Positions 1-6,518 of a stretch of DNA of 6,813 bases are shown here, one piece after another. Source of the stretch: Alphaproteobacteria bacterium (GTDB lineage Bacteria; Pseudomonadota; Alphaproteobacteria; JAGOMX01); the NCBI GenBank assembly GCA_016742295.1, contig JACVCA010000066.1, positions 1 to 6,813 on the forward strand, read 5' to 3'. Under the pieces are notes generated by a model. That model was not told the origin of the DNA and searched no databases. It saw only the letters and a list, made by a program, of their open reading frames with translations. Every line of letters begins with the position of its first letter. Within the stretch, counting starts at the first letter, position 1. Position numbers and translations under genes: made by a program.

Positions 1-3
1 CTA

Positions 4-396
4 TTAATGCTGAGGGTTGTTAGTCTGTTTAGATTTATAATCATTAACGGCAGCTCGAATAGCATCTTCTGCAAGAACTGAACAGTGAATTTTTACAGGT
101 GGTAAGGCTAGATGCTCTGCAATCTCAATATTTTTGATGGTCAAAGCCTCATCGATAGTTTTGCCTTTAACCCACTCTGTAATCACAGAGCTTGATGCAA
201 TTGCTGAGCCACAGCCAAACGTCTTGAATTTGGCATCTTCAATTATACCGTCCTTGACTTTAATTTGCAGTTTCATTACATCACCGCATGCAGGAGCTCC
301 GACAAGACCAGTTCCAATATCAACTGCATTTTTGTCATAAGACCCGACATTGCGGGGATTTTCATAATGATCTATAACTTTTTTACTATAAGCCAC
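4..396 (-). CDS. iscU: Fe-S cluster assembly scaffold protein IscU
   Basis: IscU is the cytoplasmic scaffold on which sulfur from IscS and iron are built into a [2Fe-2S] cluster, later passed on with help from the HscA/HscB chaperones. The 130-residue product has the usual family length and all diagnostic residues: C37 and D39 in GAPACGD, C62 in FGCGSA, and H104-C105 in KIHCS. LPPVK at residues 98-102 is the known HscA recognition motif, so hscA/hscB should exist elsewhere, probably just left of the window. The start is GTG (394-396), supported by AGGAGA eight bases upstream and by the canonical N-terminus MAYSKKVIDHYENPRNVG. It lies 16 bases after the iscS stop, and its ribosome site sits in that gap, which fits co-transcription. 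The short C-terminal tail after residue 120 is not conserved. The gene is complete, with a TAA stop at 4-6. Identification is very secure. Confidence 0.97.
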   Translation of the reverse strand: MAYSKKVIDHYENPRNVGSYDKNAVDIGTGLVGAPACGDVMKLQIKVKDGIIEDAKFKTFGCGSAIASSSVITEWVKGKTIDEALTIKNIEIAEHLALPPVKIHCSVLAEDAIRAAVNDYKSKQTNNPQH

Positions 397-404
397 TTAA
401 AGTA

Positions 405-410
405 TCTCCT
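405..410 (-). promoter_or_regulatory. Ribosome binding site for iscU (GTG start)
   Basis: AGGAGA on the minus strand lies eight bases before the GTG at 396-394. It is the strongest Shine-Dalgarno-like match near iscU and fixes the non-ATG start, together with the conserved MAYS N-terminus. Confidence 0.75.
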
Positions 411-412
411 AT

Positions 413-1654
413 TTAATGTTCTGCCCACTTGATGGTTTTGAGGTCAATACCTTCTTGAACCATTTCCCAAAGAGGGCTCATTTCACGTAATCTCTGCACC
501 TCACGAGTAATTTGTGCGACGGCAAAGTCAATTTCTTCTAAGGTTGTAAAACGCCCAATTCCAATCCTAAGTGAGGTGTGTGCCATTTCTACTTCAACCC
601 CTAAAGCCCTAAGCACATACGAACCCTCGAGAGAAGCTGAGGTACAAGCTGAACCTGAAGATACTGCAAGATTTTTTATACCCATCATCAAACCTTCGCC
701 TTCAACATACGCAAAACTTAAATTAAGATTACCTGGGACACTTTGTATCAAATCTCCATTAATGTATACGTGCTCAAGATTTTTTATAATGCCTTGATAA
801 AAGCGATTACGAAGATTTGTGATGTACGCAGATTCAGCTTCCATTTCCTTTTCAGCAATTGCACATGCTTCTCCTAAGCCAACGCAGAGTGGCGTTGGAA
901 GAGTCCCAGAACGCATTCCTCTTTCTTGGCCTCCGCCATTAATAAGTGCAGATAAACGCACTCTTGGCTTACGCCGGACATACAGCGCCCCTATTCCTTT
1001 TGGCCCATAAATTTTATGACCTGAAATACTCAGCAAATCAATGTTCATAGCTTCGACATCAAGAGGAATTTTCCCTACAGCTTGGGCTGCATCAGTATGA
1101 AAGAAAACTCCATATTTTCGACACAAATTGCCAATTTGAGTGAGAGGTTGGATGACACCAATTTCATTGTTGACGGCCATTATAGATACAATCAAAGTTT
1201 TATCAGTAATGGCTGCTTCCAGAACTTCGAGGTCAATAATACCGTTTTTTTGAACGGGAAGATATGTAACATCAAAACCTTCTTGTTCGAGATGACGACA
1301 ACTATCAAGAACACATTTATGTTCTGTCACGCACGTTATAATATGATTTTTTTGATCTTTATAAAAATGTCCTACCCCCTTTAGAGCTAGATTATTCCCC
1401 TCAGTTGCTCCGGATGTAAAAATAATTTCTTTTGGGTGTGCACCTATAATACTGGCAACTTGCGCGCGGGCTTTTTCTACCGCCTCTTCTGCTTGCCAGC
1501 CGAATTCATGATTGCGAGAATGAGGATTGCCAAATTTTTCAGTGAAGTAAGGCAACATTGCTTCAACCACTCTTGCGTCACAAGGTGTGGTCGATTGATA
1601 ATCAAGATAGACAACCCGCTCTTCGAGCTGAGCAGTCTCCAATAATCTGTCCAT
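413..1654 (-). CDS. iscS: Cysteine desulfurase IscS (housekeeping ISC type)
   Basis: A PLP-dependent class V aminotransferase-fold enzyme that converts L-cysteine to L-alanine and passes the sulfur, as a persulfide, to IscU and other acceptors. Numbered from the ATG at 1654 (413 residues): PLP-stacking H112 in TEHK, D188 and Q191 in HTDAAQ, the Schiff-base lysine K214 in SGHKIYGPKG, and the catalytic C337 on the mobile loop SSGSACTSASLEG. The C-terminus (SPLWEM...IKWAEH) closely resembles the E. coli IscS tail used for IscU binding, which separates it from the paralogue upstream. The frame stays open to an ATG at 1729, but that start lies inside the upstream gene. The start at 1654 has AAGGAAGT just upstream and gives a normal IscS N-terminus. 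It follows the first desulfurase by 16 bases and precedes iscU by 16. All catalytic residues are present and no damage is seen. Confidence 0.96.
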   Translation of the reverse strand: MDRLLETAQLEERVVYLDYQSTTPCDARVVEAMLPYFTEKFGNPHSRNHEFGWQAEEAVEKARAQVASIIGAHPKEIIFTSGATEGNNLALKGVGHFYKDQKNHIITCVTEHKCVLDSCRHLEQEGFDVTYLPVQKNGIIDLEVLEAAITDKTLIVSIMAVNNEIGVIQPLTQIGNLCRKYGVFFHTDAAQAVGKIPLDVEAMNIDLLSISGHKIYGPKGIGALYVRRKPRVRLSALINGGGQERGMRSGTLPTPLCVGLGEACAIAEKEMEAESAYITNLRNRFYQGIIKNLEHVYINGDLIQSVPGNLNLSFAYVEGEGLMMGIKNLAVSSGSACTSASLEGSYVLRALGVEVEMAHTSLRIGIGRFTTLEEIDFAVAQITREVQRLREMSPLWEMVQEGIDLKTIKWAEH

Positions 1655-1657
1655 TTT

Positions 1658-1665
1658 ACTTCCTT
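1658..1665 (-). promoter_or_regulatory. Ribosome binding site that sets the iscS start
   Basis: AAGGAAGT on the minus strand has its AGGA core six bases before the ATG at 1654. It supports this start over in-frame ATGs further upstream (up to 1729), which lie inside the preceding desulfurase gene. Confidence 0.75.
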
Positions 1666-1670
1666 TTCTA

Positions 1671-2804
1671 TCACGCAACATGAGGGATTTTATTCGTTTG
1701 TCTTCTGTAAATCCTGCACCATACATCAATTAGACGTTCAATGTCTTGCTGTGTGGTTGTCCAGCCTAAACTAATTCGTAGAGTTTCACCCGCAGCTTTA
1801 TCTTGAATGCCCATTGCTTTTAGCACATGTGAAGGTTTAACTTTACCTGAAGAACAAGCCGTTCCCGAACTTAGGGCAATATTTTCTAAATCAAAAGCCA
1901 TTAACTGAGTTTGGCTTGAAACACCTGGCATACCAATGTACGTAGTGTTAGGAAGACGCGGAGAATCTTGTCCATAGATTGGAATTTCAGAAAATTGATC
2001 TTTAAGACGTTTTTCAAGTGTATCGCGTAATTTTCGAATCTGCCCCCATGGTTGCCTAAAAATTTCTTCAATTGCTGTTCCAAATCCTACGATACCTAAA
2101 ATATTCTCAGTTCCTGCACGTCTTCCGCGTTCTTGGCCCCCTCCTATAATTAATGAAGGTAGTTTAAGATTTTCATTAAGAATTAAAGCGCCAACGCCTT
2201 TTGGTCCCCCAATTTTATGAGCAGAAATTGCAAGGCTATCTACCTCAAGATCTTTGAAAGAAAAAGGAATTTTTCCCAGAGCTTGAGCACAATCGCAATG
2301 GATCCAAGCGTTATAATGTTTAGCAATTTCAACGGCCTTTTTAAGAGGTTGAATAACACCTGTTTCATTATTTGCAAGCATTATAGACACCACGAGCGGT
2401 GCTTGATGATGGCTTCGCTCTTCTGCAAGAATTTTTCCGAGTTGATCAAGGTCAATTTGCCCATTTTTAAGAACAGGAAGCATAATCTTATTTGGAATGG
2501 TCTGATTCATTGATTCATGTTCAATAGCACTCATAATGATTTTGGCATTCTTTTGAAGAAAGCCGTTCAAAGCCATATTGTTTGCTTCTGTCGCCCCACT
2601 CGTGAATACAATTTGTGCGGGCTCTGTTTCAAGAACATTAGCAATTTTGTTCCGTACGCATTCCATTAGCGCGCGTGCTTGACGTCCTAAATTATGGATA
2701 GAGGAAGGATTGCCATAAACTTTAAATGTATCTGTCATTGCATTTATAACGGCAGGCAATAAAGGAGCTGTAGCATTATAGTCAAGATAAAGCATCTCTT
2801 TCAT
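1671..2804 (-). CDS. Second cysteine desulfurase, NifS/Spl1-like
   Basis: A second member of the NifS/IscS family (COG1104), likely releasing sulfur from L-cysteine for Fe-S assembly. From the ATG at 2804 (377 residues) it has H96 in IEHES, D171 and Q174 in HCDCAQ, the PLP lysine K197 in SAHKIGGPKG, and the catalytic C317 in SSGTACSSGKVKPSHVL. It is not a copy of the iscS next to it: the active-site loop differs (ACSSGKV against ACTSASL), and it lacks the IscU-binding tail that ends IscS. The loop and the LRISLGWTTT block resemble the desulfurase that follows an Rrf2 regulator in alphaproteobacterial SUF operons and Rickettsia Spl1; this is from memory. The start at 2804 overlaps the iscR stop as ATGA, with GAGAGG upstream; an in-frame ATG at 2840 would extend it 12 residues into iscR. 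The family is certain; its exact acceptor protein is not. Confidence 0.92.
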   Translation of the reverse strand: MKEMLYLDYNATAPLLPAVINAMTDTFKVYGNPSSIHNLGRQARALMECVRNKIANVLETEPAQIVFTSGATEANNMALNGFLQKNAKIIMSAIEHESMNQTIPNKIMLPVLKNGQIDLDQLGKILAEERSHHQAPLVVSIMLANNETGVIQPLKKAVEIAKHYNAWIHCDCAQALGKIPFSFKDLEVDSLAISAHKIGGPKGVGALILNENLKLPSLIIGGGQERGRRAGTENILGIVGFGTAIEEIFRQPWGQIRKLRDTLEKRLKDQFSEIPIYGQDSPRLPNTTYIGMPGVSSQTQLMAFDLENIALSSGTACSSGKVKPSHVLKAMGIQDKAAGETLRISLGWTTTQQDIERLIDVWCRIYRRQTNKIPHVA

Positions 2805-3256
2805 AATGATTTTCCTCTCATTGGCTTGAGTTTGCCGCATTTTCTTACAGGTTGATTAGAGAGGTCTTCAAGTGAAATCTGATTTAAGTAAGCTAAAATA
2901 TGTAAAGCAAGACCTTCCCATAAATTATGAGTTACACACTGCTCAGGGCGTCCTTGACAACCATATTCTGAATTTGGAGTACATCGCGTTACTTGGATAG
3001 GTTCATCAACTGCTGCCATTATAGTAGAAATTTTTATATTTTTTGCATGCTGAGCAAGTACATACCCGCCAGCTTGGCCGCGCGTACTTTTAATCAACCC
3101 TTGCCTCCTCAATTTAAGAAATAACTGTTCGAGATACTGCACGGGCAAGCCTTGACGCAACGCAATTTCACTAAGTGTCACAGGGTGGCTTGTGCTATTT
3201 CCAGCAAGATCAGCCATAGCCATTACCGCATACCGGCCTTTTGTACTGAGTTTCAA
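2801..3256 (-). CDS. iscR: Rrf2-family [Fe-S] transcriptional regulator IscR
   Basis: A DNA-binding sensor of cluster status; in E. coli the [2Fe-2S] form represses the isc operon. The 151-residue product starts with the family signature MKLSTKGRYAVMAM. An N-terminal winged helix occupies roughly residues 1-66, with the recognition stretch QYLEQLFLKLR (including E43, which in E. coli IscR affects site choice) and the wing RGQAGGY. Candidate cluster ligands are C92, C100, C107 and H110, spaced C-x7-C-x6-C-x2-H and followed by NLW; E. coli uses three cysteines and a histidine at the matching places. Both functions therefore look intact. The start is TTG at 3256-3254, with GAGGA four bases upstream; no better start exists that keeps the conserved N-terminus. 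It is the first gene of the leftward operon, and its stop overlaps the next start by four bases. A likely operator lies at 3408-3422. It is slightly shorter than E. coli IscR at the C-terminus. Confidence 0.94.
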   Translation of the reverse strand: MKLSTKGRYAVMAMADLAGNSTSHPVTLSEIALRQGLPVQYLEQLFLKLRRQGLIKSTRGQAGGYVLAQHAKNIKISTIMAAVDEPIQVTRCTPNSEYGCQGRPEQCVTHNLWEGLALHILAYLNQISLEDLSNQPVRKCGKLKPMRGKSL

Positions 3257-3260
3257 GCTT

Positions 3261-3265
3261 TCCTC
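3261..3265 (-). promoter_or_regulatory. Ribosome binding site for iscR (TTG start)
   Basis: GAGGA on the minus strand sits four bases before the TTG at 3256. The spacing is short but workable and supports the non-ATG start demanded by the conserved MKLSTKGRYA N-terminus. Confidence 0.65.
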
Positions 3266-3333
3266 ACTTCCGCAAGCAATTTATCTAGCATTGGTGCATA
3301 GGATATGATAGAAGATCATGAAAGTTTTGTATC

Positions 3334-3347
3334 AGCATAAAAATGCT
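3334..3347. repeat. Short inverted repeat AGCAT-AAAA-ATGCT
   Basis: A perfect 5-base inverted repeat around a 4-base A/T loop, between the proposed iscR promoter and the iscR start. A second 5-base repeat, ATGAT-AGAAG-ATCAT, lies at 3305-3319. If the leftward promoter at 3395-3423 is used, both would be in the iscR mRNA leader. The stems are too short and AT-rich to be called terminators. They could be weak RNA hairpins, a second protein site, or chance. Confidence 0.3.
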
Positions 3348-3394
3348 ATACATAAAGCTTTCTCATAATTTTTAACATCGACTTACGTATGTAC

Positions 3395-3423
3395 AAAATA
3401 CATTTTCTGACTAATTTAGTCAA
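3395..3423 (-). promoter_or_regulatory. Leftward promoter of the iscR operon
   Basis: On the minus strand TTGACT (3423-3418, five of six matches to TTGACA) and TATTTT (3400-3395, four of six to TATAAT) are separated by exactly 17 bases. The -35 box is embedded in the IscR-like palindrome, the layout expected of a promoter repressed by its own product. Transcription would start near 3388, giving an iscR leader of about 130 bases. The call rests on sequence match and placement only. Confidence 0.6.
3408..3422. promoter_or_regulatory. IscR-type operator palindrome
   Basis: TGACTAATTTAGTCA is a perfect 7-base inverted repeat around one central T. Its inner 13 bases, GACTAATTTAGTC, fit the core of the E. 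coli type-1 IscR site (GACTRWWWYAGTC) at every position; the outer flanks fit only partly. It covers the -35 box of the leftward iscR promoter and lies 38 bases before the rightward hydrolase start. A weak rightward promoter (TTAACA at 3372-3377, CAAAAT at 3394-3399) would place its start at about 3406, next to the palindrome, so both directions could be controlled. The presence of an IscR gene alongside makes the assignment good; regulation of the rightward operon is a guess. Confidence 0.7.
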
Positions 3424-3460
3424 GATTAAGAAAAGCGTTTAAGATAATCAAGAGGTTTTA

Positions 3461-4123
3461 ATGCCAGAAATCATTATTAATGGTCCAGAAGGTCGAATCG
3501 AAGCTCGTTATCACCCAAGCAAGATCCCTAATGCTCCCCTTGCTATCGTGTTACATCCTCATCCTGAACACGGAGGTACTATGAATAACAAGGTCGTGTA
3601 TGCACTTTACCGTTGCTTCACTGACCGAGGGTTTAATACAATCAGGTTCAATTTCAGGGGGGTCGGTAAATCAGAAGGTCGCTTTGATCAGGGAGAAGGT
3701 GAGCTTAGCGATGCTGCCACTGTTCTAGATTGGCTGCAAGAACAAAATCCTAATCCCAGTGCGTATTGGGTGGCAGGGTTTTCATTTGGGGCATGGACAG
3801 GGATGCAACTGCTTATGCGACGTCCCGAATTAAGTGGCTTTATTTCTGTAAATCCTCCCGCAAGTTTGTATGATTTTAGTTTTCTAGCGCCTTGCCCCGT
3901 TTCTGGTTTAATTCTCCAAGGTGATCAAGATGAGGTAGTATCTAAAGAGTCGGTTGATAAACTTGTTGATAAGCTTTCCGCTCAACGAGGAATTCACATC
4001 GATTATCGTTGTATTGAAGGGTGTGATCACTTTTTTACAAGCAAATTGCCTCTCTTAATGAAGCATGTCGATGAGTACCTGGGTAGCTGCATGCCGTCCA
4101 TGAAAATCGCAGCAAATATGTAG
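3461..4123 (+). CDS. Alpha/beta hydrolase, COG2945-like
   Basis: A small (220-residue) cytoplasmic alpha/beta hydrolase with no signal peptide. The likely catalytic triad is visible: nucleophile S108 in GFSFGAW (GxSxG), acid D157 in GDQDEV (D155 is less likely), and H190 in CDHFF. An N-terminal HPHP block at 32-35 followed by GGTMNNKVV, then FRGVGKSEG near 66-73, is typical of the bacterial group once labelled COG2945. The natural substrate of this group is not known to me; esterase or peptidase labels would be guesses. The ATG has AAGAGG five bases upstream. It is divergent from iscR and shares its control region. Relatives are often seen beside Rrf2-desulfurase-suf operons in alphaproteobacteria (from memory), suggesting an Fe-S or stress link. 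The lysS gene follows after 20 bases. Confidence 0.88.
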   Translation: MPEIIINGPEGRIEARYHPSKIPNAPLAIVLHPHPEHGGTMNNKVVYALYRCFTDRGFNTIRFNFRGVGKSEGRFDQGEGELSDAATVLDWLQEQNPNPSAYWVAGFSFGAWTGMQLLMRRPELSGFISVNPPASLYDFSFLAPCPVSGLILQGDQDEVVSKESVDKLVDKLSAQRGIHIDYRCIEGCDHFFTSKLPLLMKHVDEYLGSCMPSMKIAANM

Positions 4124-4130
4124 ATGATTT

Positions 4131-4137
4131 AAGAGGA
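4131..4137 (+). promoter_or_regulatory. Ribosome binding site for lysS (TTG start)
   Basis: AAGAGGA lies six bases before the TTG at 4144. It resembles the site before the hydrolase gene (AAGAGG) and decides the start, since the first in-frame ATG is far downstream, inside the anticodon-binding domain. Confidence 0.75.
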
Positions 4138-4143
4138 ATAATT

Positions 4144-5655
4144 TTGAGCCAACCAAACACGCCTTTAAAGACTGAGGTAAAAGACCAAAATGATAATTTT
4201 TTCCGTGAAGTACGTTTAAAGAAGCTTCAGGAACTTTATGGTGCAGGTATTGATCCTTATCCTTATCACTTTAATAAGACTCATGAAGCTGAGCAGTTAC
4301 TAGAGCTTTATAATCATCTTGAAAATGGCCAAGAAACTGAAGATGTAATTAAAGTTGCTGGGCGGATCCGTTCTATGCGCAATGATGGTATGTTTATAGA
4401 TTTGCATGATACCACAGGCAAAATTCAGGTTTTTTCTCATACTGATTTTCTGTCAGAGAAGGATCTTAGCTTTCTTAAACTCCTTGATTTGGGAGATTTT
4501 ATTGGGGTTGAAGGATGTATTCGACGCACACCGCGAGGTGAATTAACAATTAATAGTCGAAAAATAACCATTCTTTGTAAAACATTATTGCCCTTACCTG
4601 AAAAGTATCATGGTCTTAACGATGTAGAAATTCGGTACCGTCAACGTTATCTTGACTTAATCATGAATCCTGAAGTGCGTCAGACTTTAAGGCAACGCAG
4701 TCAAATTATTTCTGAAATAAGATCTTACCTGGTCGACAGAGATTATTTAGAAGTTGAGACTCCAATGTTACATTCAGTTCCGGGAGGTGCAGCTGCAAAG
4801 CCTTTTAAGACTCATCATTTAGCACTTGATATGGAGCTTTATTTAAGAATTGCTCCTGAGCTTTATTTAAAGCGTCTGGTTATAGGAGGAGTATCTGAAA
4901 AAGTATTTGAGATCAACAGATGTTTTCGAAATGAAGGGATTTCTACACGCCATAACCCAGAGTTCACTTCAATAGAAATTTACCAAGCTTATGCTGATTA
5001 TTATGACATGATGGAACTTGCAGAGAATCTAATCAGTTCAGCAGCACAAAAAGTCTTAGGAAGCTCAAAAATCATATATGGTGATAAAAAATTAGATTTA
5101 TCACCTCCTTGGCCACGTAAATCAATGATCGATCTAGTTAAAGAAGCGACAGATATCGATTTCTTGCGTTTTGAATCTGTCCTTGAAGCGAAAGTTGCAG
5201 CAGAAAACATTGGAGTTAAAGTATCCCATGCAGAAAATTGGGGGAAGATTGTCGAAGCGGTATTCGCTGAAAAGGTTGAGCATACGCTTATTCAACCCAC
5301 TCATGTTATTGATTTTCCAAGGGAAATATCTCCTCTTGCAAGGGTGCACCGGCAGAACTCTCGTCTTACTGAACGCTTTGAAACCTATATAAACGCTTGG
5401 GAAGTTGCGAACGCTTTCTCTGAACTTATTGATCCAATTGATCAACGGGAGCGCTTTGAAGAGCAAATGTCGGAGCGTGCGGCAGGTGATGAGGAGGCCC
5501 ATGAAATGGATCAAGATTTTATTACATCCCTAGAGTATGGTTTGCCGCCTACAGGTGGATTGGGTATTGGAATTGACCGTCTGGTGATGCTGCTGACTAA
5601 CTCACCAAGTATACGAGATGTGATTGCCTTTCCTACCATGCGCCCAAAAGTATAG
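4144..5655 (+). CDS. lysS: Lysyl-tRNA synthetase, class II
   Basis: Charges tRNA-Lys with lysine in the cytoplasm. The 503-residue product is the normal length and has the class II LysRS layout: an N-terminal helix, then an OB-fold anticodon-binding domain (about residues 68-145, VAGRIRSMRNDGMFIDLHD), then the catalytic core. Motif 1 lies around 197-212 (ending EVETPML), motif 2 at about 261-280 (FRNEGISTRHNPEFTSIE), and motif 3 at about 471-480 (GGLGIGIDRL), with the usual end FPTMRPK. The lysine-pocket stretch LYLRIAPELYLKRL is intact. It is a true LysS and not the truncated EpmA/PoxA type, because the anticodon domain is present. The TTG start has AAGAGGA upstream. It sits 20 bases after the hydrolase and 34 before surE. 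Most alphaproteobacteria known to me use the unrelated class I enzyme LysK, so a class II gene here is noteworthy. Confidence 0.97.
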   Translation: MSQPNTPLKTEVKDQNDNFFREVRLKKLQELYGAGIDPYPYHFNKTHEAEQLLELYNHLENGQETEDVIKVAGRIRSMRNDGMFIDLHDTTGKIQVFSHTDFLSEKDLSFLKLLDLGDFIGVEGCIRRTPRGELTINSRKITILCKTLLPLPEKYHGLNDVEIRYRQRYLDLIMNPEVRQTLRQRSQIISEIRSYLVDRDYLEVETPMLHSVPGGAAAKPFKTHHLALDMELYLRIAPELYLKRLVIGGVSEKVFEINRCFRNEGISTRHNPEFTSIEIYQAYADYYDMMELAENLISSAAQKVLGSSKIIYGDKKLDLSPPWPRKSMIDLVKEATDIDFLRFESVLEAKVAAENIGVKVSHAENWGKIVEAVFAEKVEHTLIQPTHVIDFPREISPLARVHRQNSRLTERFETYINAWEVANAFSELIDPIDQRERFEEQMSERAAGDEEAHEMDQDFITSLEYGLPPTGGLGIGIDRLVMLLTNSPSIRDVIAFPTMRPKV

Positions 5656-5689
5656 CATTAAATCTTGAAAACACACCTGGAATGACCTC

Positions 5690-6487
5690 ATGACTCAAGA
5701 TCGTCCCTTACGAATTCTGATTAGTAACGATGATGGTATTCATGCTGAAGGTCTAAATGTCATTGAGCGGATCGCTCGTAAGTTAACGGATGATGTCTGG
5801 GTAGTGGCCCCTTTAACAGAGCAAAGTGGTGTTGGGCACGCTCTGACTTACCGTGATCCCCTTCGCTTAGTAGAAATTGTGTCACGACGATATACTGTAA
5901 ATGGTACACCTGCAGACTGTGTTATTTTAGCTGTTGAAAAAATTTTAAAAAATCATTTACCTGACTTAGTTTTATCTGGGATTAACCATGGTGAAAATCT
6001 TGCAGAAAGCTTGACGCACTCTGGAACAGTGGCAGCTGCAATGGAAGCAACTTTATATGGCATTCCAGCAATTTCTCTTAGTCTTGCGACCAAAGAAGCT
6101 TGCCCCGTTTACTGGGAATCAGCTGAATATTTTGGCCCTGGTTTAATCCAGACCCTGCTAGATACTTCATGGCCTTCTCATACATTTATGAATGTCAATT
6201 TCCCTCATTTACCTATTGATAAAATTCGAGGTATCCAAGCTGTTCGGCAAGGAAAGAGAAACACACCCAGTCATATGGTCGAATGCTTGGATCCCCGTGG
6301 GCAACCTTATTATTGGGTTGGAATATTAAGAGAAGAAGAGAACCCTGTAAAAGAAAGCGATATTTGGGCCTTGCAGCAGGGAAATATTACAGTTACGCCT
6401 GTACATATGGATATGACTCATTATGGAATTTTAGAAAATTTAAATGCTAGAGTCTTAAGTCACTTTAATAAATTAGGGACTAAATAG
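5690..6487 (+). CDS. surE: 5'/3'-nucleotidase SurE
   Basis: A metal-dependent phosphatase of the SurE family, acting on nucleoside monophosphates (and, in E. coli, 3'-nucleotides and short polyphosphate), linked to stationary-phase survival. The 265-residue product has the metal-site residues D14 and D15 in SNDDG, S46 in TEQSG and N99 in SGINHGEN, plus HSGTVAAAMEA near 110-120. VNGTPADCV (70-78) is also typical. DVWVVAP-TEQSG resembles alphaproteobacterial SurE. The ATG start is the natural one for the family, since RILISNDDG follows within 15 residues, although only a weak TGGA is seen about eight bases upstream; translation may depend partly on lysS upstream (34-base gap). In many proteobacteria surE is followed by pcm and then a LysM/M23 gene (nlpD). 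Here pcm is absent and the LysM gene follows directly. Confidence 0.96.
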   Translation: MTQDRPLRILISNDDGIHAEGLNVIERIARKLTDDVWVVAPLTEQSGVGHALTYRDPLRLVEIVSRRYTVNGTPADCVILAVEKILKNHLPDLVLSGINHGENLAESLTHSGTVAAAMEATLYGIPAISLSLATKEACPVYWESAEYFGPGLIQTLLDTSWPSHTFMNVNFPHLPIDKIRGIQAVRQGKRNTPSHMVECLDPRGQPYYWVGILREEENPVKESDIWALQQGNITVTPVHMDMTHYGILENLNARVLSHFNKLGTK

Positions 6488-6518
6488 GGTAATCTTTGAA
6501 AGAAGCTTGGAATAAATT

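Noticed and set aside
1082..1384. 100-codon open frame on the plus strand inside iscS
   Set aside because: Antisense to a fully conserved iscS region; composition looks random and no promoter or ribosome site supports it.
1655..1729. 25-residue N-terminal extension of IscS
   Set aside because: The extension overlaps the end of the upstream desulfurase, does not resemble IscS N-termini, and a good ribosome site sits before the ATG at 1654.
2217..2513. 98-codon open frame on the plus strand inside the first desulfurase
   Set aside because: Antisense to conserved PLP-enzyme sequence, including the lysine region; no independent support.
2805..2840. 12-residue N-terminal extension of the first desulfurase
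   Set aside because: It would reach into iscR; the ATGA overlap start at 2804 has GAGAGG upstream and gives a normal family N-terminus.
3334..3347. Inverted repeat considered as a transcription terminator
   Set aside because: The stem is only 5 bases and AT-rich, with no following T run on either strand, and it lies between a promoter and its gene.
3255..3364. Near-direct repeat AAGCTTTCCTC / AAGCTTTCTC about 100 bases apart in the iscR leader
   Set aside because: The copies are short and imperfect; one overlaps the iscR ribosome site and start region, so chance is the simplest explanation.
5134..5514. 126-codon open frame antisense to lysS
   Set aside because: It lies wholly within the conserved lysS catalytic core on the opposite strand, has no recognisable motif or ribosome site, and is best explained as a shadow.
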